From Bacteroidota bacterium (lineage in GTDB: Bacteria; Bacteroidota; Bacteroidia; J057): a DNA stretch of 7,890 nt. Both the position numbers and the translations under genes were made by a program. Shown here piece after piece: positions 5,981 to 7,890 of this stretch. Each line of letters starts with the position of its first letter. The stretch's first letter is position 1. The notes beneath the pieces were generated by a model, which saw only the letters and a program-made list of their open reading frames with translations, searched no databases and was not told where the DNA came from. Where the stretch lies: assembly GCA_963169475.1 (NCBI GenBank), contig CAUJFT010000367.1:1-7890 (forward strand), in the 5' to 3' direction.

Positions 5981-6025
5981 AAAATTCACCGATTTGGGAT
6001 ACAAGTCCAATCCAAACCGGTGAAT
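5981..6025 (-). terminator. Terminator of the AAA+ ATPase gene
   Basis: ATTCACCG (5984-5991) pairs with CGGTGAAT (6018-6025). After one mismatch the stem continues through TTTGG/CCAAA and an A-T pair or two, with a G wobble or bulge, to a loop of about 9 nt. On the minus strand it begins 37 nt after the stop and is followed by TTTTG. The T-run is short but orientation and distance fit. Confidence 0.6.
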
Positions 6026-6062
6026 AATAGTAAATATAGAACGGCTACATGTGTGCCTACTT

Positions 6063-7890
6063 TCAGAATCCAATTTTACCTTGGGTACCTCCTTCCAAGA
6101 GGCTATCGTTTGAGTTATCAAACTCCTTAACATCTTCCATAGACATTTGGGAGAGTAACTGTATAGAACGCTGCTCTGTGGGAATATGAGCGAGACGCAG
6201 GTGTTGATTTCTTACTGCTTTTTCTATCACTTTTCTTACGGCACGTCCGTTTCCAAAGAACTTGTTTCGGCTATTATAGAGGTCTCCAAAATACTTCTGC
6301 AGCCAAGCAGCAGCATCAGTATCAAGAGTAAGTCCTTCTTCTTTAAGCATTTGCACTCCAATTTCCATCAGTTCATTAGCACTATAATCCGCAAAATTAA
6401 ATTTTCTATCGAAGCGAGATTTCAAGCCGGGGTTTGTTTCAAGAAATTCGTTCATTCTATCCGGATAGCCGGCAACAATCACGATAAGCTCTCCCCTCAT
6501 ATCTTCCATTCTTTTAAGTAGCGTTTCTATAGCCTCATTCCCGTATTGGTCATTTGCCAAGGCGTATGCTTCATCGATAAACAAGACACTCCCTCTTGCT
6601 TTTTCGATGAGTTCACTCGTTTTTATAGCAGTTTGCCCCAAGAATGAGCCAACTAAAGCGGCTCTATCGCACTCTATGAGCTCCCCTCTTTCTAGAATGC
6701 CTAATGCTTTGAAGATTTTCCCGATAATTCGTGCTACGGTTGTTTTTCCGGTTCCGGGGTTTCCCATAAATACGGAATGAAGAGAGAATTTATTAAGGAC
6801 TTCTTTACCGGTTTCTTGATAGAACCGAACAAGTTTGACCAATTCATTGACTTCGAGCTTCACCCCGGTAAGCCCCGTCATCTCCTTTAATTCTTCCAAT
6901 GCTTCTTGAAGCAAGCCTACATCTTCTGGAATATGGGGTTTAATGCCTTCGGTTGCTTTAAAGACATCTTTAATATCTTCCAAAATAATAGTAGATAAAT
7001 CCTCTTGGGAGATTTCGGAGAGATTAGGGCTTTTCATCAGCCTTAATCCCATATCCATTTTGGCTTCATCAATAATAGAATAGACAAAGCGGGCATTCCC
7101 AAAGGAGCGGTCTCTTCCACGGTATGCGTCCACCAATTTTTGGTAAAGGTATGTATCTACTCCTTCTCCAAACTTTACTGAACGCTTTTCGGTGGCAAGT
7201 TGAGCGATGGCAAAAAGCTCTTGGGGGGTATAGTCAGGGAACTCATAATAAAGGTTAAAACGGGATTTTAAGCCCGGATTGGACTCTAAAAAAGTTTTCA
7301 TCTCGCGTGGATAACCCGCAACGATAATAGCAAGGTCTCCTTTTCCGTCTGACATCTCCTTGATGAGAATCTCGATTACCTCTTTCCCATAATCTTTGGA
7401 ATCCTCCCCTGCGCGGGCAAGTGAATAGGCTTCGTCTATGAAGAGAATCCCTCCTCTTGCTTTTTTGATTGCCTCCTTCACTTTGGGAGCGGTTTGCCCG
7501 ATATATTCTCCTACGATGTCGGCTCTATCTACTTCGTGAACATGTCCTTTACTAAGTAATCCCAATCGTTTATAGATTTGACCAAGCATACGGGCAAGGG
7601 TTGTTTTTCCGGTGCCGGGGTTTCCGGTAAATACTGCATGAATGCTAATCGTCTGGGCATCGGCAAATCCTTTCTCCTTTCTTAATTTAAGAAATTGTAA
7701 GTATTGAGTGTATTCTCTTACCCTGCTTTTTATACTTTCAAGACCGATTAGCTCATCTAAGGATTTGAGTGCTTCCTCCAACGATTCCGGCTCTTTCTCC
7801 TCTGTAGGAATGACTTGACCGTTAGCAGATAAAATAGGAGAGATACCCGGTTGCAAAAGTTGAACCGCCCCTTCTATGTTTTCTTCTCCG
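6063..7890 (-). CDS. Tandem AAA+ ATPase, CbbX/SpoVK type (5' partial)
   Basis: This is an ATP-driven remodelling protein with two complete AAA+ modules of the CbbX (red-type Rubisco activase)/SpoVK class. Residues are counted from the TTG codon at 7854-7856. D1 has GNPGTGKTT (78-86), pore-loop motif EYIGQT (117-122), Walker B LFIDEAYSL (138-146), AGYP (180-183), arginine finger in NPGLKSRF (193-200, R199) and sensor-2 GNAR (253-256). D2 repeats these: GNPGTGKTT (365-373), SFLGQT (404-409), FIDEAYAL (426-433), NPGLKSRF (475-482, R481) and GNGR (535-538). Both modules look catalytically intact. The frame stays open to the right edge (EENIEGAVQL precedes that TTG), so the true start and an N-terminal region lie beyond the window. 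There is no signal peptide in the visible part, and it is presumably cytoplasmic. Its client is unknown: no Rubisco or sporulation gene is nearby. Confidence 0.9.
   Translation of the reverse strand, partial: GEENIEGAVQLLQPGISPILSANGQVIPTEEKEPESLEEALKSLDELIGLESIKSRVREYTQYLQFLKLRKEKGFADAQTISIHAVFTGNPGTGKTTLARMLGQIYKRLGLLSKGHVHEVDRADIVGEYIGQTAPKVKEAIKKARGGILFIDEAYSLARAGEDSKDYGKEVIEILIKEMSDGKGDLAIIVAGYPREMKTFLESNPGLKSRFNLYYEFPDYTPQELFAIAQLATEKRSVKFGEGVDTYLYQKLVDAYRGRDRSFGNARFVYSIIDEAKMDMGLRLMKSPNLSEISQEDLSTIILEDIKDVFKATEGIKPHIPEDVGLLQEALEELKEMTGLTGVKLEVNELVKLVRFYQETGKEVLNKFSLHSVFMGNPGTGKTTVARIIGKIFKALGILERGELIECDRAALVGSFLGQTAIKTSELIEKARGSVLFIDEAYALANDQYGNEAIETLLKRMEDMRGELIVIVAGYPDRMNEFLETNPGLKSRFDRKFNFADYSANELMEIGVQMLKEEGLTLDTDAAAWLQKYFGDLYNSRNKFFGNGRAVRKVIEKAVRNQHLRLAHIPTEQRSIQLLSQMSMEDVKEFDNSNDSLLEGGTQGKIGF

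Larger units (their letters stand above)
5611..6062. other. 452-bp gap between the AAA+ gene and porV
   Basis: No gene is supported. The right part holds the terminator of the AAA+ gene (5981-6025), and beside it a GTCTAT (5947-5952) with two ATAGAC words (5963-5968 and 5975-5980) that can pair. The middle is very AT-rich. The left part holds the porV promoter and its untranslated leader. A terminator followed by a promoter argues that porV is not simply co-transcribed with the AAA+ gene. Confidence 0.6.

Noticed and set aside
5939..6130. Plus-strand reading frame of 63 codons
   Set aside because: It covers the terminator hairpin and the 3' end of the AAA+ gene in antisense, with no promoter or family match.
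7854..7856. Treating the TTG codon as the real start of the AAA+ protein
   Set aside because: The frame continues without a stop to the window edge, and TTG is a poor start codon. The gene is annotated as 5' partial instead.

Overview
This AT-rich window most likely comes from a member of the Bacteroidota. The main evidence is a clear PorV, the outer-membrane protein of the type IX secretion system (T9SS), which is essentially confined to that phylum. Supporting it, two genes have upstream matches to the Bacteroidota promoter (TTTG, about 19-20 bp, TAnnTTTG), and Shine-Dalgarno sequences are largely absent. I cannot name a genus.

Layout, left to right. Positions 1-335 hold no gene, only the probable terminator of icd. 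icd (336-1667, minus) is an NADP-type isocitrate dehydrogenase of the E. coli kind. The gap at 1668-2100 carries the icd promoter and a set of palindromic, REP-like intergenic elements. A YdeI/DUF1801-family gene (2101-2739) is the only plus-strand gene; a 30-bp perfect direct repeat covers its stop codon. It converges on a small His-rich coiled-coil protein (2891-3277, minus), and a hairpin terminator lies between them. Next is a small secreted protein of unknown function (3456-3881, minus) with a good promoter. The gene-free stretch 3882-4434 contains a strong hairpin whose T-tract faces the plus strand. porV (4435-5610, minus) has its own consensus promoter. A tandem CbbX/SpoVK-type AAA+ ATPase (6063 to the right edge, minus) ends in a hairpin terminator, and its 5' end lies outside the window.

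The genes appear to be independent transcription units rather than an operon: gaps are large, and promoters or terminators separate most of them. Functionally they mix core metabolism (TCA cycle), protein secretion (T9SS), a remodelling ATPase with unknown client, and three poorly characterised proteins. I see no complete undescribed multigene system. The items most worth following are the double AAA+ protein, the CRISPR-sized direct repeat at the ydeI-like 3' end, the plus-strand terminator in the gap beside porV, and the palindromic element at 1821-1883.
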